Assembly: GCF_043290135.1 (NCBI RefSeq)
Contig: NW_027464601.1
Location: forward strand, 6,826,501 to 6,890,500
Origin: Rhipicephalus microplus
Lineage: Eukaryota > Arthropoda > Arachnida > Ixodida > Ixodidae
Length of the DNA: 64,000 nucleotides
Direction of reading: 5' to 3'
Shown here: one piece after another, positions 49,061-60,471 of the stretch
Position numbering within the stretch: position 1 is the first letter of the stretch
Layout of the letters: each line of letters opens with the position of its first letter
Made by a program: the position numbers and the translations under genes
The notes under the pieces: model-generated
What the model was told of the DNA's origin: nothing
Databases searched by the model: none
What the model saw: the letters and a program-made list of their open reading frames with translations, nothing else

Positions 49061-50239
49061 TCAACATGAAGATGCTCCCCTTACTAGTGGATCCAGGAAT
49101 GATCCGTGCGTATCAGCTTTTTTCCGCATGTGTCAGCCTCTTGCTTATAAGTACACCGACGCTTCTTCCTTCATCGTGCTTTCCTAGACACTGGTAGCCG
49201 CGTACCGCGATGCTTTTAGTTGGTGTTTCTTGCAGGTAGAACCACGTGCTACTTCGCCTCGTGTGAGTAAATAAATTGCTGCGAGGAGGCTCTCTTGTGC
49301 TGAAACCCCTTGCAGTTCTACTGCCATATTCTAGAACATTTTGTTTGCGAGGCTAATAATGACTGTTTCTGAATTGTTGCTCTTATCATTACAAAAACTC
49401 TCGCGTTCTCACCGTCTGAGGCTATTTTCTAGTGACAATGGCCAAGGGCCCAGTATTGAAGTTCTCATTTTCCAAGGAACAATTTTACTTTGCAAAACCG
49501 CTGATCGTACTTCTCTTGCATAGCTAGCATGATGCGTCGAAGGTCGGAGACTATATCGCTCTGCTGCTTTGCGCCCTCGCTTAGAAAAGGGAGCATCTCG
49601 CAAACTGCGCTAACATATTGACCATGAAAAATTTTAGATGAGCCCTTTTTAATGGGTTGAAAACATTCCCCAAACTACTTGTTACACAGTTAGTAACGTG
49701 AGACTCATATTTACAAAATCCGCATTTTTTGTCGACTGTTTGCTATTTTACTCTTCAACCAACATTTATTACACACGTTAAGGTGGTTCACTTCTCACAT
49801 AACGCCCGCAAAAATACTTTTACTACGTAGTTTTCAGCACACGCAAGACTCTGTGCGAGAATGCTGGGCTGCCACAGAAAAAACCCGGGCTCAAAGCATA
49901 CTTATTCCGAAAACTTTTTTGTTATTTCGTTTTGTTTTATTGCTTCAAGCAATAGCAGGTACAGAGACCGTAGACGCACAACTACGGCACCAAAAGCGAT
50001 CCTTGCTTTGATCCCATAACAGTTTTTTAATAGAATACCTTGAGCCGACCAACACGTAGCACAGGCGCACATCTGGTCCTCACTGGAAATCTCCATATTG
50101 CTAAGATATAGCATTTGGATAGACGGTCGAGAGACACCAACTCACGAGAAAAATTCTTTCCTCCACCTCTCCAGTTCATACTACTGTACGGGACCATGCG
50201 ATACACGGATAGTGGCAGGTAATGAGGACCTTAAAAGTG
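49061..50239. other. Unassigned DNA
   Basis: About 1.2 kb with nothing recognised, although parts could be LINE sequence too eroded to place. Confidence 0.3.
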
Positions 50240-50747
50240 ATAAGAAATATGGCTCTTCGAAAGCCCAGAAAACTGTTTATTTTATTCCCGCCCCCATCTT
50301 CCGGTTTCCAGGCGTAACGTCCCGAACACACAACGCAACAGCACGCAAGGGCCCCGCAGGGGTGTCTGCGCAAGTAGGCGTTTGGTGTGTAGTGACACCA
50401 CGGACCCGAGTGAACGGGTGGGTTTCGACTCCCTCCTGCGCCTAGCCGTGCGTGGCCCTGCTGTGTCTGGGGAAAAGGCGATCCTGGGGGTTGAGCCGAC
50501 GCCGGGTGCTTAGACCTTTAAGGCCCCCCCAGCAGAAGCAACACACCACTTTGGCCCCGGCTTCAAGTAGACGGCACCTCTGAGCTGAATCACCCAAGAG
50601 AAATCGGCAGTCGCCTTTTCCTATCTCTCTTTCTTCATCTTCGTCTTTCTCTCACACTTTTTATATATCATGTTGTCTTCTTTCTTCCATTTATTTCCAA
50701 ATTTACTGGCGGCGAGGGTAACCTTGCGTAGGTATCCAACACTGGGT

Positions 50748-50961
50748 TGTATCGTAGTGCTAGTGGCGGCCAGCCGGCTGGAAAAAAAAAAGATGAGTGC
50801 TGTAGGCTCCTGGCGCAAGGTGCCTAGATGTTCGTAGGCTTCTAGCTGGCTGGACGCTATGGCCGCTGCTCTACTTCAGCTCGCTTCCTCCTGCGCGTCT
50901 CGTCCTTTCATTTAACCTGCGACGACGGCACGTATGCATCGGACGCCATCACGTCGCTACA
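50748..50961 (+). repeat. 5' LTR of element E
   Basis: Starts TGTATCGTAGTGCTAGTGG and ends CATCACGTCGCTACA. Contains an imperfect CCAGC-GGCTGG inverted repeat near its left end. Confidence 0.85.
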
Positions 50962-52351
50962 ATTGGTGACCACGGACACACGCACTTGACCGGCGCTGCA
51001 CTACTGCCACCCAGATCCGTGGCCATGTTCCAGTCAGCGCAAGCCTGACAGCCCAAATTCGACCCGCCACTCCCGCCATTTCGGACCTCTCGCCTAGAGT
51101 CGCGATTCGAGGAGCCTGCGGTGGCCTGGTATCACAACGGCATCTGGATCCAAGAGTTCATGTACGGGGTATTGGAATACCATATTCCACATGACCTGAA
51201 ACGCCGCCTCACATACTTCTCCTGGAGTACTCACCTGCACGATGACCTGCGAGGCGCCGTGCTCACGTTTTACAGCAGCACAACCAAAAGCAACACAACT
51301 GCACCTGGCTCATCACCATGAAGAACGCCTCTTGCACCACAGCCAGTTCAGACTATTCCTCTGCCGACACTGACTGGCCAAACAGGTAACGGAGACCAAC
51401 ATTTTATGCCAATCGACCTGTCCTTTCAGAGACCTGCAGCCCCAGAGTCTATGGCTGTTGCCTCCAGCGTGTTGGCTAAGCCATCTCTCTTAATCACAGT
51501 TTCGACGTTGGCCACTGTCCGGGCCCAGGCGGATTCACTGCAGACGCATACTCAGCTGCGCTGTCTACCCCTGGCAATTCGAAGATCTCAGCTAGGCCAC
51601 CTGACCTGCCTGCAGAATCTATGCCTGTCCTAGCACGTGTGGAAGCATGGGACTCCACGCCCACCATGGTGCCAGTGCCCACTGTTGTGCTGCATGCTGC
51701 CAATTTTTCCAACAAACTGATGCGAGATGCTGAAACGCTCGTAGGCTCTCAGGTAGACCACGAGTTCTCCACTACCTCAAGGGGCAGCCATGGTTTTCCA
51801 AACCAGCGTGCAAGGATTTCCTCTCACCTGTTTGAGGAGCCAAGCCACATGCCTTTTCACCTATTCAAAAAGCAAGAGCCATCCGGTGTCGCGGACAGCC
51901 ATTCCTTATTACGCCCGCCTTCTTGTGAAGGCAGGAGAGGCAACATCACGTCTATGCGCAGTGCACGACCCATGGTCTGTCCACAACATGTGTTGCGCTC
52001 TTCACAGACACACCATTGTGGTCCCTCAAGCAGCTGCAACACGCCATGCTTAATGCGGCATCGACCTTGGCGTTGGTACCAATTTCAACGCTACAATCTT
52101 AAACGGTCCTCTCTGCCTTGGTCACTGCACCTAGTGACGCACAATCATCGTGGTCCTCGCCTGCTGCGTGGTTCCCAGTGCCACCCACCGAGACTGTCGG
52201 ACTCCTCCGTACGCATTCTACCCTGACGACATTCGGAATTCACAGTAGATACTTTAGGAACTGCCACCCACGTGCATAGTGTTTATATGTTCGTCTTACC
52301 TCTTTCCCATTCCTGTGTTTTTATCGCATAACACGCTAGGCTGGGAGCCCT

Positions 52352-52570
52352 TGTAGCATAGCGCTAGTGGCTTCCAGCTGGCTGGAGAAAAAAAGAGGAC
52401 GAGTGCGGGAGGCTCCTGGCGCGAGGAGCCTAGATGTTCATAGGCTTCTAGCTGGCTGGACGCGACGGCTGCTGCTCTACTTCTGCAGCTCGCTTCCTCC
52501 AGCATGTCTCCGCCTTTAATTTAACCTGCAACGACGGCACGTCTACATTGGACGCTGTCACGTCGCTACA
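52352..52570 (+). repeat. 3' LTR of element E
   Basis: Starts TGTAGCATAGCGCTAGTGG and ends TGTCACGTCGCTACA. It is the partner of 50,748-50,961. Confidence 0.85.
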
Positions 52571-52699
52571 AGGTTAAAACAGTGATGCACGGCTGGCGTG
52601 TCCAATCGTTTGTGAATCAACCTTGTAGCGTCCCCTTGTTGGGCTCGGTGGTGGGTGGCCACCATTGCCGCCGAAATTAGTACTTTCCGTATGGCAAAT

Positions 52700-53715
52700 G
52701 CTTTTCCCCCTTTCCTCATCGCTCCCTCAAGAGGTGGCGCAACGAAGAAGCAATCACCCTAACAAAACGAAAGCAGATCTTCCCAAAGTATTATGTCATT
52801 CATAGTTAAAACAAAAAGAAGAAAGTCCGAGCTATTTCATCGTTCCTTGTGTCAAAAACCTCTAACGGTAGAAATTGCCCGAGGGTACAAAATCACAAAG
52901 ATGGGAAGTAGCGACCTCTTATTGGAGGTTCGAGACTAAGTACAATACGACAAACTATCCAGAATTTTAACATTTGGGGACACTCCCGTTTCAGGGGGCC
53001 CACACAGGTCTATGAACACTGTCCGTGGGGTAATTTCTGATGATGATCTTATCGATCTGAGCGAAAGCAAACTGTTGGAAGGATGGAAAGATGAAAACAT
53101 CGTGAAAGTAAAAAAAATATTGATCAGGCCTGACAAGAAACAGATACCTACAAAACATATTGATCAGCTTTGGAACAGGTGACCTACCAGAATCAATACA
53201 AACCGGCTATTGCAAGCTCCGTGTGTGATCATATATTCATAATGCTCGTCGATGTTTCAAGTGCGAACGTTTCGGGCACGGATCGCACAGTTGCAGAGGG
53301 CGCACCACTTGCGCAAAGTGTGCATCTATTCAACGCATATCTGACGAACGCACCTCAGAAGCTACTCATTGTTCGAACTGCGAAGGAGGTCACCCTGCCT
53401 AATCCCGATCATGCCCCATATGAAAAAATGAAAGAAATTGTAAAACTCGAAGTCAAACTCAATCTGTCACACCAAGAGGCACGTAAGCGTTTCGCACTTC
53501 ACAACCCCTCTTGTGCCTGCTTCGTAGGTGTGACGCGCCGGGCGCCGCGCCACATATTTCTGCACCCACGAATGTCACACAGAGTGTGGCCACGATCGTG
53601 CCATCAGCGCCCTCGGCTGGAGCAGCCTTGACTGCTCCACCACCTGACAAACAAGGCTGGCAGACTACCGTGTCTGCTGGACCCCGGACCACTGCAAACG
53701 CAGTTCGGTTCTAAA
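52700..53715 (+). pseudogene. I-clade LINE ORF1 remnant with CCHC knuckles
   Basis: Translated pieces include SDLLLEVRD, VISDDDLIDLSESKLLEGWKDEN, then CFKCERFGHGSHSCRGRTTCAKC and CSNCEGGHPA, followed by a proline- and alanine-rich tail to about 53,715. Two to three CX2CX4HX4C knuckles are typical of I- and Jockey-type ORF1, an RNA-binding chaperone of the LINE particle. Several frame changes and a stop inside the last knuckle disable it. Confidence 0.7.
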
Positions 53716-53934
53716 GTTCTGTGAACGTGCCTGCCACGCAGGCATCATCCACCTTCTCACAAAAGGTGATGGATATAAATAGGTCCCACTCCTCCAGTGA
53801 CTCAGACGCCGAAGGATAGGAGCATTTCTTTGTAGTGCGCCAAAAAAGAAAAACTCCGAATTACAGGACCACCAAAAGTCTCTGTACTCTGACGCAACAC
53901 TTTTCGTGCACACAGCACCACACAACATTAAAAT

Positions 53935-54245
53935 GACAAAAATTCTACAGTAGAACGCCAGAGGACTGTTAAGGAACCTCGACGATATCCAGGAACATTT
54001 ACACATACATACACCAACTGTGTTGTGTGTGCAAGAAACCCTCTTAATATCAAAACACACCAACTTCTTATGCAATTACATTACTTTTAGAAAATGCCGA
54101 GGTGACGCAGTCGCGTCGTTTGGTGGTGTTGTCATTACAGTTTATAAAGGAACAGCCTCTAAACATCTTCTGCTTGAAGCAACTCTTGAGGCAGTGGCTT
54201 TTCGAGCTGTTATATTTGATAAACTAGTGACAATTTTATGTCAGC
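53935..54245 (+). pseudogene. I-clade LINE ORF2, endonuclease start
   Basis: Reads ILQ-NARGLLRNLDDIQEHL, PTVLCVQETLL and ASFGGVVITVYKG. These are the N and QET motifs of AP-type LINE endonucleases, which nick target DNA. One stop replaces the Trp expected in ILQWN. The frame is lost near 54,245. Confidence 0.72.
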
Positions 54246-54260
54246 GCCCTCGGTAGCCAT

Positions 54261-54642
54261 GGGTCTCGTACTGGCAGACTTGGTGCCTTAGGTTGTATAC
54301 GAGCGACTATTGGTCAGCTGCCACCTTGTAATTAGTTCACGTGCTTCTTGATGCCACGCAGGCTCCTAAAGCGTGTGCCACACTCATGGCCATGGCTACT
54401 GAGGGCGCTGACTGACACTCCCACGCTTAAATTCACATATATACCCAATAAAGTGGCTGGGAGGATAGCCGCCGTAATAGCTCAGCGGTAGAGCATGGAA
54501 CGCGTTATTCAAAGGTCGCAGGTTTGGTTACTGCCCAGGGCAATTTATCTTTTCACCCACTTTTTTCCTTACATTTACATTACGATTCGGTCTAATTACT
54601 TCCCCTATATTTTCCTTGGCATTATTTTCTGTTAGATCTCAT
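54261..54642 (+). repeat. Tandem tRNA-derived repeat, unit 1
   Basis: Runs from GGTCTCGTACTGGCAGACTTGG through ATACCCAATAAAGTGGCTGGGAG and a tRNA-like part to GTTAGATCTCAT. The unit recurs after about 450 bp at 54,711-55,097. The tRNA-like part here has AATAGCTCAGCGGTAGAGCA (A box) and GGTCGCAGGTTTGGTT (B box). A SINE-like repeat or satellite unit is likely. Confidence 0.75.
54468..54545 (+). other. tRNA-like sequence (Pol III promoter shape), unit 1
   Basis: Cloverleaf-like order with A and B boxes, but the acceptor ends pair poorly and the B box is damaged (GGTTTGG). Not called a functional tRNA gene. Confidence 0.5.
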
Positions 54643-54710
54643 CAATATTGTGTCAAAACACGGAAAAACGAGCCCGCAAGAATACACTTCTTTGCCTTGC
54701 TCATTAGCGA

Positions 54711-55097
54711 GGGTCTCTTAGTGGCAGACTTGGTGCCTCAGGTTGTATAGAAGGACTATTGGTATGCTACCAGCTCGTAATGAGTACACGTGCTACGTGA
54801 CACCACACAGGCTCATAAAGAGTGAGCCCCACTCACGGCCACAGCTACTGAGGGCACTCACTGACACTCCCACGTTTAAATTCACATATATACCCAATAA
54901 AGTTGCTGGGAGGATAGCCGCCATGGTAGCTCAGTGGTAGAGCATCGAACGCGTCACTCGAAGGTCGCAGGTTCGGTTGGTTCCTGTCCACGGCAAATCA
55001 TCTTTTCACCCACTTTTCTTTCTTCACAATTACAATAGAATTCAGTCTAATAACTTTCCCTATACTTTCCTTGGCATTATTGTCTGTTAGATCTCAT
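54711..55097 (+). repeat. Tandem tRNA-derived repeat, unit 2
   Basis: Second copy of the 54,261-54,642 unit, with many small differences. Its GTTAGATCTCAT end runs straight into the (AT)n tract that hosts element C. About 70 bp of non-repeated sequence separates the two units. Confidence 0.75.
54917..54997 (+). other. tRNA-Thr(CGT)-like sequence, unit 2
   Basis: GCCG at the start can pair with CGGC at the end. A box GGTAGCTCAGTGGTAGAGC and B box GGTTCGGTT are visible. The anticodon-position loop CGCGTCA gives CGT, but position 33 is G rather than U and the T-arm is expanded. It is best seen as the tRNA-derived head of a repeat. Confidence 0.5.
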
Positions 55098-55248
<151 letters not shown>

Positions 55249-55407
55249 TGTAGTGTGGAATTCGCAAGGCACTGACTAGTGGGACCATCTTTCTCGGAGT
55301 GCGAAGCGCGAGTTTGTGCACGAGCTGTAGACGCTGGACGGCTCGAGCATTTCTGTCCGTACCGGCTGCCTGCCTACTACTTGGCGTCGCTATTAAACTC
55401 CCTTGCA
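55249..55407 (+). repeat. 5' LTR of element C
   Basis: Starts TGTAGTGTGGAATTCG and ends CTCCCTTGCA. ATTAAA at 55,392-55,397 is a candidate poly(A) signal. It is followed by AAGTGGTGGAAGTGTGCTGG, a diverged form of the primer region seen after the A and B LTRs. Confidence 0.93.
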
Positions 55408-55476
55408 AAGTGGTGGAAGTGTGCTGGGTACGCAAACCTGGAACTTCGAAGCCGGAAGCTGCCCACTGAATCAGCA

Positions 55477-56724
55477 ATGCCTGATCAGACGACCGAGCAA
55501 GGCACCCCCCTGCAGAGCACGGCCCAATCTCAACTGGTCATCCTACCTACCACCCTGCGCCAACGGGATCCCCCCTTCTTCAGCGGCACCGAGGACCGAG
55601 ATGTGGAAGACTGGTTGCAGCTGTTTGAAAAGGTGAGCGCCGCCAACAAGTGGGACGACCCCTCGAAATCGGAGTACGTCCCATTTTATCTCAAAGACAT
55701 CGCCAGCCTGTGGTTCACAAACCACCGTACGGAATTTACCACTCGGGCCGCGTTCAAGACCACCCTTGCAGCTGTGTTCGATCGCCCCGCAGTGCGCAAG
55801 CTGCGTGCTGAACAGCGCCTACGCGGACGAGCGCAAAGGCAGGGCGAAAACTTCAGTAGCTACATTGAAGTAGTTATCGATTTATGCCAGCGCTTTAACC
55901 CTGAGATGACCGAGCAAGAAAAGGTCAGGCATATTTTGAAAGGAATAGACGATGATGCCTTTCAAATGTTGCTGGCAAATGGCCCAAGTACCGTATCCGA
56001 ACTTGTAACCTTGTGCCAGAACTTGGAAGAGATTCGCAAGCAACGTGCATTAGTTCGGAGGTCAACGACAGCAGACGACTCTCTCGCTTCCCTGGCCGTC
56101 AGTGGTGACAGCACCCTGCTGGAGCAGATAAAAGTATATGTACGTGAAGAGGTCGCACGACAGCTTTCGTGTCTCTCGTATCTGCCGACCACCGAAGCAC
56201 CAACGAACCGTCTAACGCCGACAATCAGACAGGCTATTCAGGAGCAGGTCTCCGAGGCGTTGCCATTACCTACGCCTGCCTCTCCATCAACACCTGTTGC
56301 CGTGCCACTGACTTATGCGGCCGTCGCGGCAATGCCTCCGCCTCGTCCGCCATTGTATACGCCACAACCTGTGCGACCTTCTACCGCGCCGTTCCCAGCT
56401 ACACAGCAGCACGCTGGAAGTCCTTGGCGCACTGCTGACAACCGGCCGATATGCTACTTTTGCGGGATTCCAGGTCACGTTGCGCGTCTATGTCGTCAGC
56501 GCTTCGCAGCTAATACCCCAAGATACCCTGACTACTCGTTTCGGCCTTCATGCCACGCGCCTCACGTGCCACCTGAAGTTCACGAACGCAATGCGCAAGC
56601 TGCTTCCGGCACCCGAACCTCCGCTTCTCGACGTTCTACTTCCCGCTCACCTTCCCCTTCACCAAGTCATTGTTCCGTGTCACCTACGCGTCGACGACCC
56701 ACCTCCATTGAGACGGAAAACTAA
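55477..56724 (+). CDS. gag: gag of element C
   Basis: A single intact frame of 415 codons. The start is placed at the ATG at 55,477 (MPDQTTEQG) because homology with element B gag begins near here. An in-frame ATG at 55,279 lies in the LTR and is less likely. Capsid-type blocks: PPFFSGTEDRDVEDWLQLF, YLKDIASLWFTNH, RHILKGIDDDAFQMLL. A proline-rich linker and one CCHC knuckle (CYFCGIPGHVARLC) follow, then a serine-arginine-rich tail. The stop TAA at 56,722 is overlapped by the likely frameshift site. It would package element RNA. Confidence 0.9.
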   Translation: MPDQTTEQGTPLQSTAQSQLVILPTTLRQRDPPFFSGTEDRDVEDWLQLFEKVSAANKWDDPSKSEYVPFYLKDIASLWFTNHRTEFTTRAAFKTTLAAVFDRPAVRKLRAEQRLRGRAQRQGENFSSYIEVVIDLCQRFNPEMTEQEKVRHILKGIDDDAFQMLLANGPSTVSELVTLCQNLEEIRKQRALVRRSTTADDSLASLAVSGDSTLLEQIKVYVREEVARQLSCLSYLPTTEAPTNRLTPTIRQAIQEQVSEALPLPTPASPSTPVAVPLTYAAVAAMPPPRPPLYTPQPVRPSTAPFPATQQHAGSPWRTADNRPICYFCGIPGHVARLCRQRFAANTPRYPDYSFRPSCHAPHVPPEVHERNAQAASGTRTSASRRSTSRSPSPSPSHCSVSPTRRRPTSIETEN

Positions 56725-59700
56725 CTGCCGCAGCTCCGGAAGCACGAGCTGCGTCATCGTCTAATTGTTTAAGTCCTCACCTGTCTCCCGCCAATCTTAC
56801 CGATGTAATCGTCGAAAGCGTACGAACACTCGCACTCATCGATACCGGTGCCGCGATATCTGTGATTAGTCACAGACTCTGCCGCTCTCTTCGTAAAGTG
56901 ACGATGCTTTCTCCCGTAGTTTCTTTGAGCACTGCGAGCGCCCAAAAAATTGAGCCCATCGCGGCTTGTACGGCAAAAGTGGTTATTCGAGACGTGTTGT
57001 ACATCATTGAATTTCACGTGTTGGCTTCATGTTTTCACGATGTCATCCTAGGATGGGATTTCCTATCACGTCATCACGCCGTCGTGGACTGCGCTCGGGC
57101 CGAAGTGGAGCTGTTACCGTTTCGTGATGCGCCTTCTGTTGATGCGGCCGTATCTAGTGTGGCTAACCTTGTCGGCGCGACGGACATAGACCTTCCTCCT
57201 TTCAGCGCCCAGTTTGTCCCTGCCTGCTGCACTTCACTTTCTGACGCTACCGTCCTATTCACGCCATCTCACATCTTTGGTAGCCGCTATCACACATCGC
57301 TGCCATTCGCCGTTCTTGCGCTTTGTAAAGACACTACCGGAATATTTATTTCCAATCCAAACTCGTGCCCCCTCAGTTTGCGCCGCAACGAGACGCTCGG
57401 CCACATTCAGCTTATCGATGAAGGTGCTATCGTGCCTGCCGATTTCTTCGGCACCAAGCCGAATATGGAACTGAACGCGTTGGTTCCTCACTTTGCCTCG
57501 AACAGTGTGCCCTCCAATGCATTTCATCGTTCTAATGACTGCCATCTAGCCCCGGCTCAACGAGAGCAGCTTCTTACCCTGTTGCACGAATTCAGGCATT
57601 CGTTCGACTTTCCCCAAGCGGTTCTAGGAAGAACGAACGCAATTGTGCACACAATTGACACAAGAAAGAGTACTTCTTTGCGCCAGCGCCCCTATCGTGT
57701 GTCTCCGGCAGAGCGTCGCGTAATTGCAGAACAAGTAGACGACATGCTACAGCGTGGAGTCATCAAGCCTTCTTGTAGTCCTTGGTCTTCACCAGTTGTA
57801 CTCGTCAGAAAAAAGGATGGTTCGATACGGTTCTGCGTAGACTACAGGCGCCTAAACAACATTACGAGGAAAGATGTTTACCCTCTTCCCCGCATAGACG
57901 ACGCTCTCGATTGTCTCCAAGGTGCAGAATTCTTTTCCTCGCTTGACCTTCGCTCAGGCTATTGGCAGGTCCCAATGGCTGAATATGATCGTCCAAAAAC
58001 GGCGTTCGTCCCACCAGATGGTCTCTATGAATTCACCGTAATGCCATTCGGACTCTGCAATGCGCCCGCCACATTCGAGCGAATGATGGACAGCATTTTA
58101 CGCGGTCTCAAATGGAACATCTGCTTGTGCTGTCTTGATGACGTTGTGGTCTTTTCACCCGATTTCACTTCGCAACTCACTCGTCTGCGTAAGATTCTAC
58201 ACTGCTTTACAAACGCCAGGCTTCAGCTTAACCTGAAGAAGTGACACTTCGGGGCTAAACAACTCACCATACTTGGTCATGTCGTCTCGAAAGCCGGCAT
58301 TCTTCCCGACCCTGACAAGCTTCGTGCTGTTGCCGAATTTCCTAAGCCGACTACTGTTAAAGAACTACGGAGCTTTGTGGGCCTGTGTTCCTATTTTCGT
58401 CGTTTTGTCCTGAACTTTGCCTCCATCATCGCTCCACTCACCAAACTCCTTGCTGGTCCTGCAGATCTTTCGAATTGGACAGAAGCCTGTGACGAATCCT
58501 TCACAACACTGTGCCAACTCCTTACCTCACCACCCGTACTGCGTCATTATGACCCTACTGCGCCGACCGAAGTACACACGGATGCAAGTGGCGTCGGCCT
58601 TGGTGCAGTACTCGCGCAACGCAAACCAGGTTTTACGGAGTATGTGGTCGCCTATGCCAGCCGCGCCCTCACTAAGGCAGAAGCCAACTATTCTGTTACT
58701 GAAAAAGAGTGCCTGGCGATTCTGTGGGCGTTAAACAAGTTTCGCCCCTATTTGTACGGCCAAACTTTTGACGTGGTAACAGACCATCACGCACTCTGTT
58801 GGTTGGCTTCACTGAAAGATCCTTCTGGTTGCTTCGAACGTTGGGCACTACGCCTCCAGGAATTCGACATACGCGTCGTCTACCGATCGGGGCGAAAGCA
58901 CTCTGACGCAGATGCGCTTTCACGATCCCCCGTGAAATCTGATGAATCGGAAATATCAGCCCTTGACCTTCCCCTCTACTCCATCAGCGTCACAGACATG
59001 CCATCCGAACAGCGGAAAGACCCTTGGATTGTCTCGCTCTTGAATATGCTTTCTGACACATCAACTTTCGGTTACCCTCGTGCTCTTCGCCGCCAAGCAA
59101 CGCATTTCGCCATACGAGATGGCCTGTTATACCGTCGCAACTATCAAGTGGTGGGTGGTAAATGGCTGCTAGTCATACCCAGCCATATGCGCTTTGATAT
59201 CTGCGAATATTTTCATGCTGAGCCTCAACACGCACACGCCGGTGCGCTAAAGACGTATGAACGGATCCGCCAACGTTACTACTGGCGGGGTATGTACACG
59301 TTTGTACGCAAACACATTCGCTCATGTTCCCTGTGTCAGCAGCGCAAGACATTCCCTCAATCACCCGGTCAACTGCAGCCCTTACCATGTTCTGCACGCC
59401 CATTAGACCGTGTTGGGATTGACCTATACGGCCCGCTACCGTGCCCTGTTGGTGGTAATCGATGGGTGATTGTGGCTGCCGATCATCTGACAAGGTACGC
59501 CGAAACGGCAGCGCTACCTTCGGCTGGTGCTCGTGACGTTGCAACCTTCATCTTGCGTCGGTTTGTTCTTCGTCATGGTGCACCACGGGAGCTCCTGAGT
59601 GACAGGGGCCGTGTATTCTTGTCCGAAGTTCTGCAGCAGCTCTTACATTCATGCTGCACGGTACACCGCACATCAACAGCCTACCACCCTCAGACGAACG

Positions 59701-60275
59701 GCCTAACGGAACGTTTCAATAGAACTCTCGGAGACATGCTCGCTATGTATATTGATTCGGACCACTCCAATTGGGACGTTGTCCTTCCTTTCGTGACGTA
59801 TGCCTACAATACGGCGATTCAATAAACAACGGGCTTTTCTCCATTTTTTCTTTTATATGGTCGTGACCCATGCAGCACACTCGACACAATTCTGCCATAC
59901 AATCCTGATGCCTCCGAGTTCAGCCCAGTTTCTGAAATGGCAGAACATGCCGAAGAGTGTCGTCAGCTTGCACTGTCCTTCACAGCCGATAATCAAGCCC
60001 TCCAAAAAGATCGCCACGACCGTGATCTTGTTCAGGACACATTCCCCGTCGGTTCTCTCATGTGGCTCCGACTGCCTTTCCACTCTCCGCGACTGACTCC
60101 CAAGTTTGCACCGAAGCATACGGGCCCTTACCGCGTCATACAGCACCCTTCTTCTGTCACCTACGTGATTGAACCGCTCAAGCCATCCACGGACAAGCGC
60201 CACCTTGGTCGTGAGATGGTCCACGTCAGTCCCCTCAAGCCCTGCTACGACCCTCCTGTTCTCTCGTCACCTTGA
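56712..60275 (+). pseudogene. pol: pol of element C (two nonsense codons, altered RT active site)
   Basis: One continuous frame, -1 relative to gag, without its own ATG before the protease. Protease DTGA is coded at 56,841. RT has [28 protein letters not shown] and [12 protein letters not shown], but the active site reads CLDD at 58,131-58,142 where relatives have YLDD. TGA at 58,242-58,244 replaces the Cys of KKC. RNase H has [14 protein letters not shown] and [11 protein letters not shown]. Integrase has an HHCC finger (CSLCQQRK), [25 protein letters not shown], then TAA at 59,823-59,825. The end continues in frame (TGPYRVIQHP, VHVSPLKP) to 60,275. Confidence 0.9.
56715..56721 (+). promoter_or_regulatory. 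Candidate -1 frameshift site GGAAAAC (altered)
   Basis: At the same place as the GGGAAAC of element A: G GAA AAC directly before the gag TAA. It departs from the slippery rule by one base in the first triplet (GGA instead of GGG), so slipping would be weaker. The pol frame is open from 56,712. Confidence 0.5.
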
Positions 60276-60310
60276 GTCGCCAGGATTGCTCGTCTTGGTC
60301 GCCGGGGTAT

Positions 60311-60471
60311 TGTAGTGGGGAATTCGCAAGGCACTGACTAGTGGGACCATCTCTCTCAGAGTGCGAAGCGCGAGTGTGTGCACGAGCTGTAGACGCTGGA
60401 CGGCTCGAGCATTTCTGTCCGTACCGGCTGCCTGCCTACTATATACTTGGCGTCGCTATTAAACTCCCTTG

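Larger units (their letters stand above)
50748..52570 (+). mobile_element. Non-autonomous LTR retrotransposon E
   Basis: LTRs of 214 bp (50,748-50,961) and 219 bp (52,352-52,570) both start TGTA and end ACGTCGCTACA. They flank about 1.4 kb lacking gag or pol motifs. The 5' LTR is followed by ATTGGTGACC, a usual shape for an LTR-element primer site. The flanks GGGT and AGGT may be a damaged 4-bp target duplication. The LTRs differ at many positions (about 30 by eye), so the insertion is old. A 201-codon frame at 51,621-52,226 has no motif. It must have relied on enzymes of another element. Confidence 0.8.
50240..54245 (+). mobile_element. I-clade LINE, 5' half, split by element E
   Basis: The 5' untranslated part (50,240-50,747) is interrupted by element E and resumes at 52,571 with sequence homologous to 178-300 in reverse. 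ORF1 (about 52,700-53,715) and the start of ORF2 (53,935-54,240) follow. It is 3'-truncated near 54,245, which is unusual for target-primed LINE insertions and suggests later deletion or rearrangement. The left edge is uncertain by about 100 bp. Confidence 0.7.

Noticed and set aside
51621..52226. 201-codon frame in element E as a cargo gene
   Set aside because: No motif, composition is that of the surrounding repeat, and no second copy is available to test conservation. Left as unsupported.
54917..54997. Functional tRNA-Thr gene
   Set aside because: Position 33 is not U, the T-arm is expanded, and the sequence is part of a duplicated 385-bp repeat.
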